Source of the DNA: Mesorhizobium sp. | GTDB taxonomy: Bacteria; Pseudomonadota; Alphaproteobacteria; Rhizobiales; Rhizobiaceae | Direction: 5' to 3' | DNA length: 64,000 bases | Assembly: GCF_024710845.1 (NCBI RefSeq) | Contig: NZ_JANJTZ010000056.1 | Span: forward strand, 186,001-250,000 | In this document: piece by piece, positions 29,954-39,623 of the stretch | How positions within the stretch are numbered: the stretch's first letter is position 1 | Layout: every line of letters starts with the position of its first letter | The notes under the pieces: generated by a model | Databases searched by the model: none | What the model was told of the DNA's origin: nothing | The model's input: only the letters and a program-made list of their open reading frames with translations | Position numbers and translations under genes: made by a program

Positions 29954-30792
29954 CAGAATGCCTCGCCTTTTTCGATACGGTACGACTGATTGCGGTCAAT
30001 CATGGCGACCAGACGGATGATGCAGCCGTCGCCGCGGTCCCAGTTGATCGGGAAAAACGCGAAGGTGCAGCGCTTGCCCGTGACCGCGTCGAGGTCGCCG
30101 CCGACGTTCTCGATGCCCAGAATGCCTGCCTTGAAGATCTTCTGGTGCACCGGCTCCCACTCGGGGAAAGCGTCCTTCCAGTCGACGCCGCCGGACCATT
30201 CTTTGTATTCTTCCGCCAGGTGCGGAAGCAGCGGCCCGTTGCGCTGCGGACCGATCGCAGTGGCGAGCGGATGGTCGTTCGCCTGCGTATCGTGGCCGAC
30301 GACCTTGACGCCCTTCTCGATCATCCAGTCGGCGGCCGAAGGCACGAAGCCCGGGCAATAGGCGAAGTAGTCCCCGTCCTCGTACACCTTGTGCCAGCCG
30401 GTGTTGATGATCAGCACGTCGCCCTTGCGGATCGCCTTGCCGCAGGCCCGTTCGAGATCGTCGCCGGTGATCTGTTCCCACTTCTTCTTCGGGAGCGAGA
30501 CCACGATGCCGGAGCCGAAGAAGTGCGGCAACGGCACCTCGTCGATGAAGGGCGTGCCCTGCACGACATGCGCCGGCGCATCGATGTGGGTCGTGACGTG
30601 CATCGTCGTCGTGATCGTCTGCGACAGCACACCGGACTTGGCCATATAGTGCATGCGCTCAATACGGACGTCGCGGAAATATGGCCAGTTCGGGCACTGG
30701 TACCCGAAGCGATGGGACAGATTGTAGAACTCGATACCCATCGGGTTGTCGAGGTTTGCTTCGAATTCGATGCCGCGCACAGTGATAGTCAT
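29953..30792 (-). CDS. Cyclase family protein (kynurenine formamidase-like metal hydrolase)
   Basis: THIDAPAHV motif, GDVLIINTGWHK, GIENVGGDLDAVTG. Confidence 0.87.
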   Translation of the reverse strand: MTITVRGIEFEANLDNPMGIEFYNLSHRFGYQCPNWPYFRDVRIERMHYMAKSGVLSQTITTTMHVTTHIDAPAHVVQGTPFIDEVPLPHFFGSGIVVSLPKKKWEQITGDDLERACGKAIRKGDVLIINTGWHKVYEDGDYFAYCPGFVPSAADWMIEKGVKVVGHDTQANDHPLATAIGPQRNGPLLPHLAEEYKEWSGGVDWKDAFPEWEPVHQKIFKAGILGIENVGGDLDAVTGKRCTFAFFPINWDRGDGCIIRLVAMIDRNQSYRIEKGEAF

Positions 30793-30886
30793 ACAGATGC
30801 TCCTCGGCGCCCGGTCGAGCGCCGCCAGTTGATCTTGGATGGTGTTGGGGCTCCTCCCTGAGCCTGTATGTTAATACGGTAGGGAT

Positions 30887-30921
30887 GAATTGCATTGCGG
30901 TCAATGTGTACCGTATCGTGG
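30887..30921. repeat. 35-bp promoter repeat, copy A (candidate IclR operator)
   Basis: GAATTGCATTGCGGTCAATGTGTACCGTATCGTGG; overlaps the ATACGGTA/TACCGTAT inverted repeat (30874-30881, 30909-30916). Confidence 0.65.
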
Positions 30922-31174
30922 TCATGTCCTAGGCGCGACCTAGCTGGCCTGCACTCGATTGCAACTGCGCTGCGCCTACGGCGCTAAGAGAACTGCAGCC
31001 CGGGAAAGCGTGCGTGCCGCCCGTTGCTGAATGTGGAGCCAAAGTCGAACCCGGCGCACGACATATGGCGGTTCGCAGCCGGGCACCGATCGATGGCCAG
31101 TGGCGCGCCCCGCCTCAGGGGTGTGGCGTCACTGTGAAACTCCTCCCGAAGGTCTCTTGCGAATCTGCACAGCT

Positions 31175-31209
31175 GAATTGTATTGTGGTCAATATGTACC
31201 GCATCGTAG
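31175..31209. repeat. 35-bp promoter repeat, copy B
   Basis: GAATTGTATTGTGGTCAATATGTACCGCATCGTAG; 30/35 identical to copy A, direct orientation. Confidence 0.65.
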
Positions 31210-31239
31210 GCGGACTCTCGGAAGTCGGGACTGCAGGAT

Positions 31240-32001
31240 ATGGTTGAGATGACACGCTCCGGCCTGAAAGTTCCGGACCAAAGCGACCGAACCGGCGTTC
31301 AGGTGATTGCGCGAGCGGCGGCGGTGCTGCGAGCCCTCAAGGGCTCGTCGGGCATGAGCCTTGGCCAGATTGCGTCGCGCGTCGAACTGCCCCGCTCGAC
31401 GGTCCAGCGCATCGTCGGCGCCCTCCAGGCCGAACGCCTGGTCATCGCGACAAGCGGCGGCGCAGGCATTCGGCTCGGGCCGGAGCTTCATGCTTTGTCG
31501 GAGGCGGCGCGCTTCAACGTTGTCGATCTCATGCGGCCGATGCTGCTGCGTCTGTCGGCGCAGACCGAGGAGACCGTCGACCTGTCGGTGCTGCGCGACG
31601 GCAAGATGGTCTTCATCGACCAGGTGCCGGGCTCGCACCGCCTGCGCGCCATTTCCGCCGTCGGTGAGGTCTTTCCGTTGGCCACCACAGCCAATGGGCG
31701 GGCCTGCCTGTCGTTGCTCGGCGACGAAGAGGCTATGCGGTTGCTGAAGGCCGAGGGACTGGCCTCCACCGATGGGGTCATGGCGAAGCTCGCCGATGTG
31801 CGGCGCCTCGGATTGGCATTCGACGAAGACGAACACACGCCCGGGATATCCGCCGTTGGCCTCGGGTTCATCGACCCGCGCGGCGATACCTATGCCGTGT
31901 CGGTGCCGGTCCCTACGAGCCGCTTCGCGCAGCAGCGCGACAGGGTATCCGCCGCGCTCAGGCTGCTCCGGGAACCGATCAACGAGATCATCGGAAGGTG
32001 A
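31240..32001 (+). CDS. IclR family transcriptional regulator
   Basis: MSLGQIASRVELPRSTVQRIVGALQAERLV HTH; IclR effector-domain features. Confidence 0.92.
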   Translation: MVEMTRSGLKVPDQSDRTGVQVIARAAAVLRALKGSSGMSLGQIASRVELPRSTVQRIVGALQAERLVIATSGGAGIRLGPELHALSEAARFNVVDLMRPMLLRLSAQTEETVDLSVLRDGKMVFIDQVPGSHRLRAISAVGEVFPLATTANGRACLSLLGDEEAMRLLKAEGLASTDGVMAKLADVRRLGLAFDEDEHTPGISAVGLGFIDPRGDTYAVSVPVPTSRFAQQRDRVSAALRLLREPINEIIGR

Positions 32002-32080
32002 CCGCGAGGTCCTCGCTGTCTGAAACCTTGAAACCGATGCTCCCCTAACTTAGACGTCTCATGGAGGCGCTAAGTGAAAT

Positions 32081-33286
32081 TCAGTTCGCGATGAACCTCA
32101 CCTGCAGATGTTCGTAGCCCCTGAGGACATTGTTCATCGCCAGGACGGGAACGCCCACCTCAATCCGCTTCACCCGCTTCACCATCGCGGTGAGGATGCT
32201 GCGGATCTCGAGCCTGGCCAACTGCATCCCGGCGCATGAATGAATGCCGTGACCGAAGCCGACGTGATCTGTCAGCAACCGCTTCACGTCGAAGGTTCCG
32301 GGATTTTCCCAACGCCGCTCGTCCCGGTTGGCCGACGCATAGAGCATCAGCGCCCGCGAGCCTTTCGGGATTAGAGTGTCACCGACCAACTTGTCATCGG
32401 CGAGATAGCGGGTAAATCCCCGGATCGGCGACTCCACCCTGACCGCCTCGTTGATCGCATTGGGTATCAGGCTCGGGTCGTCTCGGATCATCTGCCACTG
32501 CGCGGGATTGGTTCCCAGAAGATACAGGAGGTGGCCGGTCGCGAAGATCGTCGTATCGAGACTGGGCCCAAGGTAGTCGCGCATCAGCATCTGCACCTGC
32601 TCGGGACGAATGAGCCCCTTGTCGGCCGCCTCATACAGAAGGGACACCCAGCCGCCTGGCCGCACCTTGTCCCGCGTGGCTTCGTTGACCGTGTAAGCCC
32701 GCATCTCCATGACGACGGGGAGCGCATCCTCGCCGCGTTTGTTGGCACCGCCGAGCATGTCGAACACCGCGCTTGCCCAGCGCAGCATGTTCTCACGCCC
32801 GTGTTCCGGCATTCCGACCAGCTCGGACACGATAGAAACGGGAAGGTATTGCGCAAGGTCCGTCATGCCGTCGAAGGTGCCGCGCCGGACCAGCCGGTCG
32901 ACGAGATCCTCCGCCGTTACCTCGATGCGATCTTTGACTTCGTTCAGCCCGCGCGGACTCAACGGCGCGGCGACGATGCGGCGCAGATGATCGTGAAGCG
33001 GCGGATCGGAGGCGAGCAGGTTCCCGGGTGCCATCCGGTTGGCAGCCTCGCTTCCCGAAACGCCGTTTCCGGATCGGAACGTCTCGTGGTCTGCGAGGCC
33101 CGCGCGCACGTCCGCGTGGCGACCGATCGCCCATAGCCCGTTTGCAGGCAGCCAGACCGCTGCGCCCGCATCGCGGATCCGCTGGTAATGCGGATAGGGA
33201 TCGCGAATGACTTCGTCGGAATAAATGTCAACATCATAGACGGGCGGACTGTCCGACCGGCTCGCAGATTTCGTGGAAGCCGACAT
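32081..33286 (-). CDS. Cytochrome P450
   Basis: FGHGIHSCAGMQLARLE heme loop. Confidence 0.93.
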   Translation of the reverse strand: MSASTKSASRSDSPPVYDVDIYSDEVIRDPYPHYQRIRDAGAAVWLPANGLWAIGRHADVRAGLADHETFRSGNGVSGSEAANRMAPGNLLASDPPLHDHLRRIVAAPLSPRGLNEVKDRIEVTAEDLVDRLVRRGTFDGMTDLAQYLPVSIVSELVGMPEHGRENMLRWASAVFDMLGGANKRGEDALPVVMEMRAYTVNEATRDKVRPGGWVSLLYEAADKGLIRPEQVQMLMRDYLGPSLDTTIFATGHLLYLLGTNPAQWQMIRDDPSLIPNAINEAVRVESPIRGFTRYLADDKLVGDTLIPKGSRALMLYASANRDERRWENPGTFDVKRLLTDHVGFGHGIHSCAGMQLARLEIRSILTAMVKRVKRIEVGVPVLAMNNVLRGYEHLQVRFIAN

Positions 33287-33390
33287 CGTTCCTACTCCTC
33301 GCGCACACTGCGACCCAGGGAACCTTCATTCGCGCGGTCCACGCAACATCTCGATCTGAGGTGTTCGGTCTGCGGACAGCATCACAGCGG

Positions 33391-33939
33391 CTATAACGGC
33401 GCTTTCAGAAGCTCCTGGGCCACGTCCGGATCGATCGGCGTGTCGAAAGAATTCAGGATAAACGCCAGCGTGGTGTAGAAACCAACGACGGCGATGAGAT
33501 CCAGGACACCTGCCTTTCCCGCCAGTCTGGTGACAGCCGCGATGCTGTCTCCCGACAGCCGGCGACTGGTCGAAAGATCATCGACTGCGATCGCGACCGC
33601 TCGGTAGCGAGGGTTCGAGACCGTGGCTCCCGCTACAATTTCGCGAATGGAACGATCATCCAGACCGCAGGCCCTGGCCCGGACGATGTGATGCGCCTGC
33701 TCATAGGCGGAGTTCATATGAAAGGCCGCGCGCAGGATCGCGACCTCGGAAAGTTCGGGACCGAGGACATTGTCGACCACGACATGCTGACGCAATCCTG
33801 CCCAGGCCTTCAGCAAATCCGGATGGTGGGCCATCACATGGTAGACGTTCAGTCGCGCCGCAAAACCGGATTTGAGTGGTGAGAGTTGCTCCGGCCATTG
33901 CGACGGTGCGAGAGGGTCGAAGTCATCCTGTTCGTACAT
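33391..33939 (-). CDS. Carboxymuconolactone decarboxylase family protein
   Basis: SEVAILRAAFHMNSAYEQAHHIVRARACGL. Confidence 0.85.
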   Translation of the reverse strand: MYEQDDFDPLAPSQWPEQLSPLKSGFAARLNVYHVMAHHPDLLKAWAGLRQHVVVDNVLGPELSEVAILRAAFHMNSAYEQAHHIVRARACGLDDRSIREIVAGATVSNPRYRAVAIAVDDLSTSRRLSGDSIAAVTRLAGKAGVLDLIAVVGFYTTLAFILNSFDTPIDPDVAQELLKAPL

Positions 33940-33973
33940 GGAGTCCCTGGATCCGAACCGTGCGACCGAATGG

Positions 33974-35212
33974 TCACGATGAGATTTCCGGCAACGTAGC
34001 CTTCGCAAGGTTACGCAAATCGAAGGAAGGATTCCCGATCGCGGCACGATCGACATCCATACCACTGTCAATCAGGCGGCGTCCGGCAAGGAAGGCCTGA
34101 GCGTCGTTGATGGCATCCACAGCAATGAGGTTGTCTTTCCTGAAATACCAGCACGAACTGCGTGATCCGTCCGAAGTCCGGCGCAGGACGGTCTCGTCAT
34201 GGCCGGCCGACAGTCCGGCGATCTGCATCCGCACGCCGTGCTGCTCGGTCCAGAACCAGGGCCGGGGCCGATAGGCCCGTTCGCCGCCCATGATGTTGGC
34301 CGCCACGGTTTCAGCTTGGTCGATGGCATTCCCCACGCTTTCAAGCCGGATGGAACCCGCGGAGGTGCGGACCCGTGCGCAATCGCCGGCTGCCCATATG
34401 ACGGGGTCGGAGGTGCGGCAGAACTCGTCGGTGACAACGCCATCGTCGACCTCAAGGCCGGCAGCGACGGCGAGCGCGGTGGAGGGGATCGCGCCGATCC
34501 CGACGATGACCAGGTCGCACGCTATCACCTCGCCGTTCTCCAGCTCGGCTCCTTCGACCCTGCCGCCACCGAGGAGGCGGCGGATCCCCATTCCTTCGAC
34601 GATCCTGATGCCGTGGGCCACATGCAAGGTACGGAAGTATCGGGCAGTGTCCTCACCCGCCACCCGGTTGAGAATGCGCTTCTGTGCTTCGACAACGGTG
34701 ACCGCAAGGCCGAGCGTTCTTGCGACGGATGCAAGTTCTAGGCCCACATATCCGCCGCCGATGACCAGGATGGAGCCGGCAGATCGCAGAGCAAGAGACA
34801 GGCTGTCGGCGTCCGAGACGGTGCGGAGAGTTCTGACCTCCTCCAGTGTGCCGCCGAGCGCCGCCGGCCAGCTTCGCGCCGCCGATCCGGTGGCAAGGAC
34901 CAGATGATCGTAGGGGATAACCTCGTCTCCTTGCAGCCGAACCACCCGAACGCCGGTTTCGATCGCGATGGCGCGACATCCCAGGCGCAGGTCGATCTGC
35001 GCCTGGCTGTAGAACGCAGCCGGGCGCAGATGAAGCTGCGCCATCGCCTGCTTTCCCAGAAGATAGGCTTTGGAAAGCGGCGGCCTCTGGTAGGGCAGCG
35101 TGTTCTCGTCGCCCAGAACCGTGATACCGCCATCGTAGCCATCGGCACGTAGCTTTGCGGCGAGCGTTGCCGAGACCTGCCCTGCGCCGACAATGACGAC
35201 TTTGCGACCCAT
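33974..35212 (-). CDS. FAD-dependent ferredoxin reductase
   Basis: VVIVGAGQVSATLAAKLRADGYDGGITVLGDE, YQRPPLSKAYL, WAAGDCARV. Confidence 0.92.
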   Translation of the reverse strand: MGRKVVIVGAGQVSATLAAKLRADGYDGGITVLGDENTLPYQRPPLSKAYLLGKQAMAQLHLRPAAFYSQAQIDLRLGCRAIAIETGVRVVRLQGDEVIPYDHLVLATGSAARSWPAALGGTLEEVRTLRTVSDADSLSLALRSAGSILVIGGGYVGLELASVARTLGLAVTVVEAQKRILNRVAGEDTARYFRTLHVAHGIRIVEGMGIRRLLGGGRVEGAELENGEVIACDLVIVGIGAIPSTALAVAAGLEVDDGVVTDEFCRTSDPVIWAAGDCARVRTSAGSIRLESVGNAIDQAETVAANIMGGERAYRPRPWFWTEQHGVRMQIAGLSAGHDETVLRRTSDGSRSSCWYFRKDNLIAVDAINDAQAFLAGRRLIDSGMDVDRAAIGNPSFDLRNLAKATLPEISS

Positions 35213-35222
35213 CGTCGACCTT

Positions 35223-35546
35223 TCAATACTGCGAGGCCGGCACGGTGACTTCCAGGCCGTCAAGCGTGTCGTTCAGCTTGATCTGGCAACCGAGCCGGCT
35301 GTTCTCCATCCGCGGAGCTCCCGTCCCTTCAAGGAGTTCGTCTTCGAACTCCGACACTGGCGGAATCCGTGCGAGCCAGCCCGGCGAGACATAGACATGG
35401 CAGGTCGCACACATGGCCGCTCCTCCACACTCCGCGACGATGCCGTGGACCCCGTTGTTGCGCGCGATCTCCATGACGGACTCGCCGTCCGTTCCGACTG
35501 CCGACGTGACCGATCCGTCCTGGGTCGTGAAATGCACCTGGATCAT
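35223..35546 (-). CDS. 2Fe-2S ferredoxin (adrenodoxin/putidaredoxin type)
   Basis: CGGAAMCATCHVYV Cys cluster, ENSRLGCQIKL. Confidence 0.92.
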   Translation of the reverse strand: MIQVHFTTQDGSVTSAVGTDGESVMEIARNNGVHGIVAECGGAAMCATCHVYVSPGWLARIPPVSEFEDELLEGTGAPRMENSRLGCQIKLNDTLDGLEVTVPASQY

Positions 35547-36568
35547 CGCGGCTCCTCAGCGCCGATCCTCGTTCCCGACAGATTTGGCCGGGACATCGTC
35601 AGCACGATCTTTCCGTGGTGGGCGTTGGTCTCGAGCAGACGGTGGGCTTCGGCCGCCTCTTCGAGGGGGAAGACCGCGTGCACGTGCGGCACAAGGCGGC
35701 CGGCCGCCAGATGGGGCACGACGTCTCGCGTCACACGCTCTACGATCGCAGCCTTCCAGTCCGCGGAAAGCGGGCGGAGTGTCGAGCCGACCAGCATCAG
35801 CCGACGGCGGAGCACCGGCTCGAGGTTGATCTCGGCCCGCGCACCCCCTTGAAGCGAGATGAGAGCATAGCGCCCGTCCTCTGCCATACAGGCGAAGTTG
35901 CGGTCGGCATAGACACCTCCAACCATATCGAGCACGACATCGACGCCGCGCCCGCCGGTGTGCCGCATCACCGCCTCGGTCCAATCCCCCTCGCTCGCAT
36001 CGATCGCCAACGAGGCACCGACCTCGCGGCAATATCGCGCCTTTTCCGCGCCGCGCGATGTCGTGATGACGGAAGCGCCGAGGCTCCTCGCCCGCGCCAC
36101 CGCATGCGTGCCGATGCCGGACGTGCCGCCGTGGACGAGGACGGTCTCGCCCGCGCGCAGGCCGGCCCGCATGACCATATTGAACTCGACTGTCATCGCA
36201 GCTTCGGGAAATGCGGCTGCCTCCTCGACCGAAAGCGTGCCCGGTATCCGCATGACGTGTCGGGCGTCGACGCAGCAGTATTCGGCGTAGCCGCCACCAT
36301 GCACGAGCGCCGTCACCCTATCGCCCATCCGGAACGGCGATTGTGCGTCACCTGTTTCCGCGACCACGCCGGCCACCTCCAGCCCGAGGATCGGACTGGC
36401 ATCGGCCGGGACCGGATAACGTCCCAGCCGCTGCGAGATGTCTGGCCTGTTGACCCCTGCGGCTTGGACCTCGATCAATACCTCGCCCGGGCCGGGTACC
36501 GGCGTGTCAGCCGTCCCGACATAGAGGACATCCGGACCGCCGGGAGCATCGAACCGGATTGCCCGCAT
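35543..36568 (-). CDS. NAD(P)H:quinone oxidoreductase / zinc-type alcohol dehydrogenase-like (MDR) protein
   Basis: MRAIRFDAPGGPDVLYVG; VLVHGGTSGIGTHAVARA. Confidence 0.9.
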   Translation of the reverse strand: MRAIRFDAPGGPDVLYVGTADTPVPGPGEVLIEVQAAGVNRPDISQRLGRYPVPADASPILGLEVAGVVAETGDAQSPFRMGDRVTALVHGGGYAEYCCVDARHVMRIPGTLSVEEAAAFPEAAMTVEFNMVMRAGLRAGETVLVHGGTSGIGTHAVARARSLGASVITTSRGAEKARYCREVGASLAIDASEGDWTEAVMRHTGGRGVDVVLDMVGGVYADRNFACMAEDGRYALISLQGGARAEINLEPVLRRRLMLVGSTLRPLSADWKAAIVERVTRDVVPHLAAGRLVPHVHAVFPLEEAAEAHRLLETNAHHGKIVLTMSRPNLSGTRIGAEEPR

Positions 36569-36578
36569 GGTCACGGCG

Positions 36579-37430
36579 TCAGCCTTCGTCGACAATGGGA
36601 TTGGACAATGTGCCAATCCCGGAGATCTCAACCTCGACTCGGTCGCCCGCCTTCATGAATAGCTTGGGTTCGCGGAACAGGCCTACGCCGCTCGGCGTGC
36701 CGGTGGCGATGACGTCGCCAGGCAGCAACTCGCACACTGTGGAGAGGTAGGCGATGAGCTTGGGGATTTCGAAGGCGAGGTCCGAGATCGGTGTCGATTG
36801 GACGACCTCGCCATTGAGCCTCGTCACCATCAACTGCGCGGCGGGGTCGCCGAATTCGTCTTCGGTAACCAGCCACGGTCCCATTGAGCCGCTGCGGTCG
36901 AAGTTCTTGCCGGCCCAGAACTGTGTCGTGTGGCGCTGGTAGTCCCGCACTGACCCGTCGTTGAAGCAGGTATAGCCCGCGACGTGTTCCATCGCACGCG
37001 CTTCCGGGATCGCCCGCCCGGGACGGCCGATGACGACAGCGAGTTCACCCTCGAAATCGAACCATGTCGAGACCGAAGGGCGCACCATCGGTTCGGCATG
37101 TCCCACCAGCGACGATGGATAGCGCGTGAATATGGAAGGATGGCTGGGCGCTTCGCGTCCGGTCTCCTTGATGTGGGTCATGTAGTTGAGCCCGATGCAA
37201 AGGATCTTGTCGGGGTTCTCGATCGGTGGAAGCAGCACGACAGTGTCGAGCGGAACCTCGCGAGAGGCGGCTGCGGCTGCCGGCAGGTCGGCGAGCGCTC
37301 CTGCCGCCAGTGCAGCGCGCAGGGTGGGAAATTTGCTCCTGAATGCCTCGCCGACATCCCTGACGGCGCTCCCTTCGACGAGACCGTAGGACTTAACGCC
37401 GCCGTCGGCGACGTACGAACTTATACGCAT
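36579..37430 (-). CDS. Fumarylacetoacetate hydrolase family protein
   Basis: DKILCIGLNYMTHIKETG, DFEGELAVVIGRPGR, LLPGDVIATGTPSGVG. Confidence 0.92.
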   Translation of the reverse strand: MRISSYVADGGVKSYGLVEGSAVRDVGEAFRSKFPTLRAALAAGALADLPAAAAASREVPLDTVVLLPPIENPDKILCIGLNYMTHIKETGREAPSHPSIFTRYPSSLVGHAEPMVRPSVSTWFDFEGELAVVIGRPGRAIPEARAMEHVAGYTCFNDGSVRDYQRHTTQFWAGKNFDRSGSMGPWLVTEDEFGDPAAQLMVTRLNGEVVQSTPISDLAFEIPKLIAYLSTVCELLPGDVIATGTPSGVGLFREPKLFMKAGDRVEVEISGIGTLSNPIVDEG

Positions 37431-37474
37431 CTGAATGCTCCGGTTTTAGAGAAAGGTCAGGGAGGCGGAGAACG

Positions 37475-38455
37475 TCATTCGTGCCTGACCACACTGTCGA
37501 ACCAAGCGCAGCCGCTCGATGGATCGGGCGCCCGCTGGCCTCGTCGCGCCGCGTCAAGTCTCATGTCGCGCAGGCGCAGCCGGTCCGCGGAATCTTCGGG
37601 AAGGTAGAGGCGCTCATGACCCCAGTAACTCGGCCCGTCGAAGGTCTCGTGAGGTTCCCAGGTGGCGGGGTCGATAACGCGGGCGCCCCAGCCGTATTCG
37701 ACGAAGAAACCGGAGGGGCTGTTGGCGTAAAAGCTCAACATGTGGTCGTTCGAGTGGCGCCCGAGCGTATAGGCGATCTGACCTTCAGTCTGGTTCGCAA
37801 GGTCGTATCCCTGTCCTACATCGTCCAGGCTCATCAGTTCGACCATGAAATGATGCATGCCCTGACGACCGGTGCCGACCATAGCGAAACTGTGGTGACG
37901 GCCGTTGAGGTGGAAGAAGTAGAGTTTGAACGGCTTCAGTCCGTAGTCGGTCACGCGGAAACCGAGCAAGTCCCGATAGAACGGGAGCAGCAGGTCAACA
38001 TCGCGCGCATGGAGCACTGCATGCCCCATTCCTAATGATCCCGTCTTGAACCCTGAGATCGCCCTGCCTGGCAGGAATGGATCACTCGCGGTGGCGGGCC
38101 CGCAAAAAACCTCGATGCGATTGCCTTCGGGGTCATAGAAAGAGATCAACCGGGCCACATGACGCTGGTCCGCCAATGTCATGGGCTCGAGGATGACGCT
38201 GACACCTGCGTTCTCGAGGCGCGAGGCCAGCAAATCCAACGCTTCCGCGGAAGCGACTTCCCAGCCCATGAAACCAAGCCCGTCGCCGGCGTCGTCGGTG
38301 ACGACGAGCCGCTGTTTGCGGTCGTCCATCCGAAAGGCTCGCACACCGGCGCCAGCATCAACCTGCTGCATTCCAAGCAGGTTTGTGGCGAACGATTGCC
38401 ATTCCTGCGTCTGCCTGGAACGGATTCCGATGTAACCGAGGGAGGCAAGGGTCAT
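37475..38455 (-). CDS. VOC-family extradiol ring-cleavage dioxygenase
   Basis: GHAVLHARDVDLLLPFYRDLLGFRVTDYG; FYANSPSGFFVEYGWG. Confidence 0.88.
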   Translation of the reverse strand: MTLASLGYIGIRSRQTQEWQSFATNLLGMQQVDAGAGVRAFRMDDRKQRLVVTDDAGDGLGFMGWEVASAEALDLLASRLENAGVSVILEPMTLADQRHVARLISFYDPEGNRIEVFCGPATASDPFLPGRAISGFKTGSLGMGHAVLHARDVDLLLPFYRDLLGFRVTDYGLKPFKLYFFHLNGRHHSFAMVGTGRQGMHHFMVELMSLDDVGQGYDLANQTEGQIAYTLGRHSNDHMLSFYANSPSGFFVEYGWGARVIDPATWEPHETFDGPSYWGHERLYLPEDSADRLRLRDMRLDAARRGQRAPDPSSGCAWFDSVVRHE

Positions 38456-38512
38456 GATTGCAGCCCGATCCAAGAGAGGGGCACCGCGCTCCATGGCGCG
38501 GTGCCATGCCGA

Positions 38513-39526
38513 TCACTGCGCAGCGGTCTTATGCGCGGCGATAGCTGCGGCGAACGCGTCGTAGAGAGCCTGGCCGCCAGGATTCTGAGCGATCCAGTCG
38601 GTCTGAGCGACGCTGACCGCATCCTTCCACTGGACCAGGAGCGCCTCGTCGGGGTCAAGGATCTTGGCCTTGGAACTGGCCGCGATGCGTGCGCGCGTTT
38701 CTACCATAGACTTGTCGAAGAGTTCGCCGAACCGCTTGGAGAACGCAGCACCCGAGAACTTATCGAGGGCAGCCTTGGCCTCCTCGGAAAGCGACTCGTA
38801 CTTTGCCTTGTTCATGACCACCAGCATAGGCGTCGCCCCCAACGGAACGGTGTTGTAATTCGTGATGACTTCGCCCATCCGGAATGTCTCCACGGCACCC
38901 CATTGCGTCAGCGTGCCCACAATGAGACCCTTGCTGATGCTGTCGGCGATGGAAGGGCCTGTGATGCCACCGACTGGCACCGCGCCGATCGCCTTGATGG
39001 CGGTCAGCATAGTCGGCCCGGGGGCCCGGAAATTCACGCCCTGCAGGTCGGACGGCTTCTCGACGGGCCGTGTTGCAGCCACGAAGTTGGGGAAGGACGC
39101 AAAGATGCCGAGCACCTTCAGTTTTTCATAGTCGCCCTTGAATAATCCCTTCTCGTACATTTCCCACATCGCTGCCGAACCGGCGCTGGCGTTGGGAACC
39201 AGGAACGGCAATTCGGCAACGGTGCCCTCCTGGAACCGGCCCGGCGAATAACCCGGAATGACCCAGGCAATATCGGCGACACCTTGTTCCACAAGCTGGA
39301 GCTGCTGAGCTGGATCTCGCCCCAACGACCCTCCCGCGAAGATCTGAACGTTCAGAGCGCCATTCGACCCATCAGTAACGTCCTTCGCCCAGGGAGTGAG
39401 GATTTCCTTCGTGACCATGGCCAAGGGAGGCTCAAAACTGGAGAAACGTAGGGTTTCCGCCGAGACGATGTTGGTCGCGACGAGAATCGCCGCAGCCGCC
39501 GCAAGTAGACGAAGCATGAGTTTCAT
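38513..39526 (-). CDS. dctP: TRAP transporter substrate-binding protein DctP
   Basis: DctP fold: LQLVEQGVADIAWVIPGYSPGRF, DLQGVNFRAPG. Confidence 0.9.
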   Translation of the reverse strand: MKLMLRLLAAAAAILVATNIVSAETLRFSSFEPPLAMVTKEILTPWAKDVTDGSNGALNVQIFAGGSLGRDPAQQLQLVEQGVADIAWVIPGYSPGRFQEGTVAELPFLVPNASAGSAAMWEMYEKGLFKGDYEKLKVLGIFASFPNFVAATRPVEKPSDLQGVNFRAPGPTMLTAIKAIGAVPVGGITGPSIADSISKGLIVGTLTQWGAVETFRMGEVITNYNTVPLGATPMLVVMNKAKYESLSEEAKAALDKFSGAAFSKRFGELFDKSMVETRARIAASSKAKILDPDEALLVQWKDAVSVAQTDWIAQNPGGQALYDAFAAAIAAHKTAAQ

Positions 39527-39623
39527 CGAAGTCCTCCCTGGGTGATGATTGCGCCGATGCTAGCCGGCACGGGATGCCTGGGCACGGCGGTTCCCAGTTT
39601 CGTCCATCTGATGGACATCGCTT

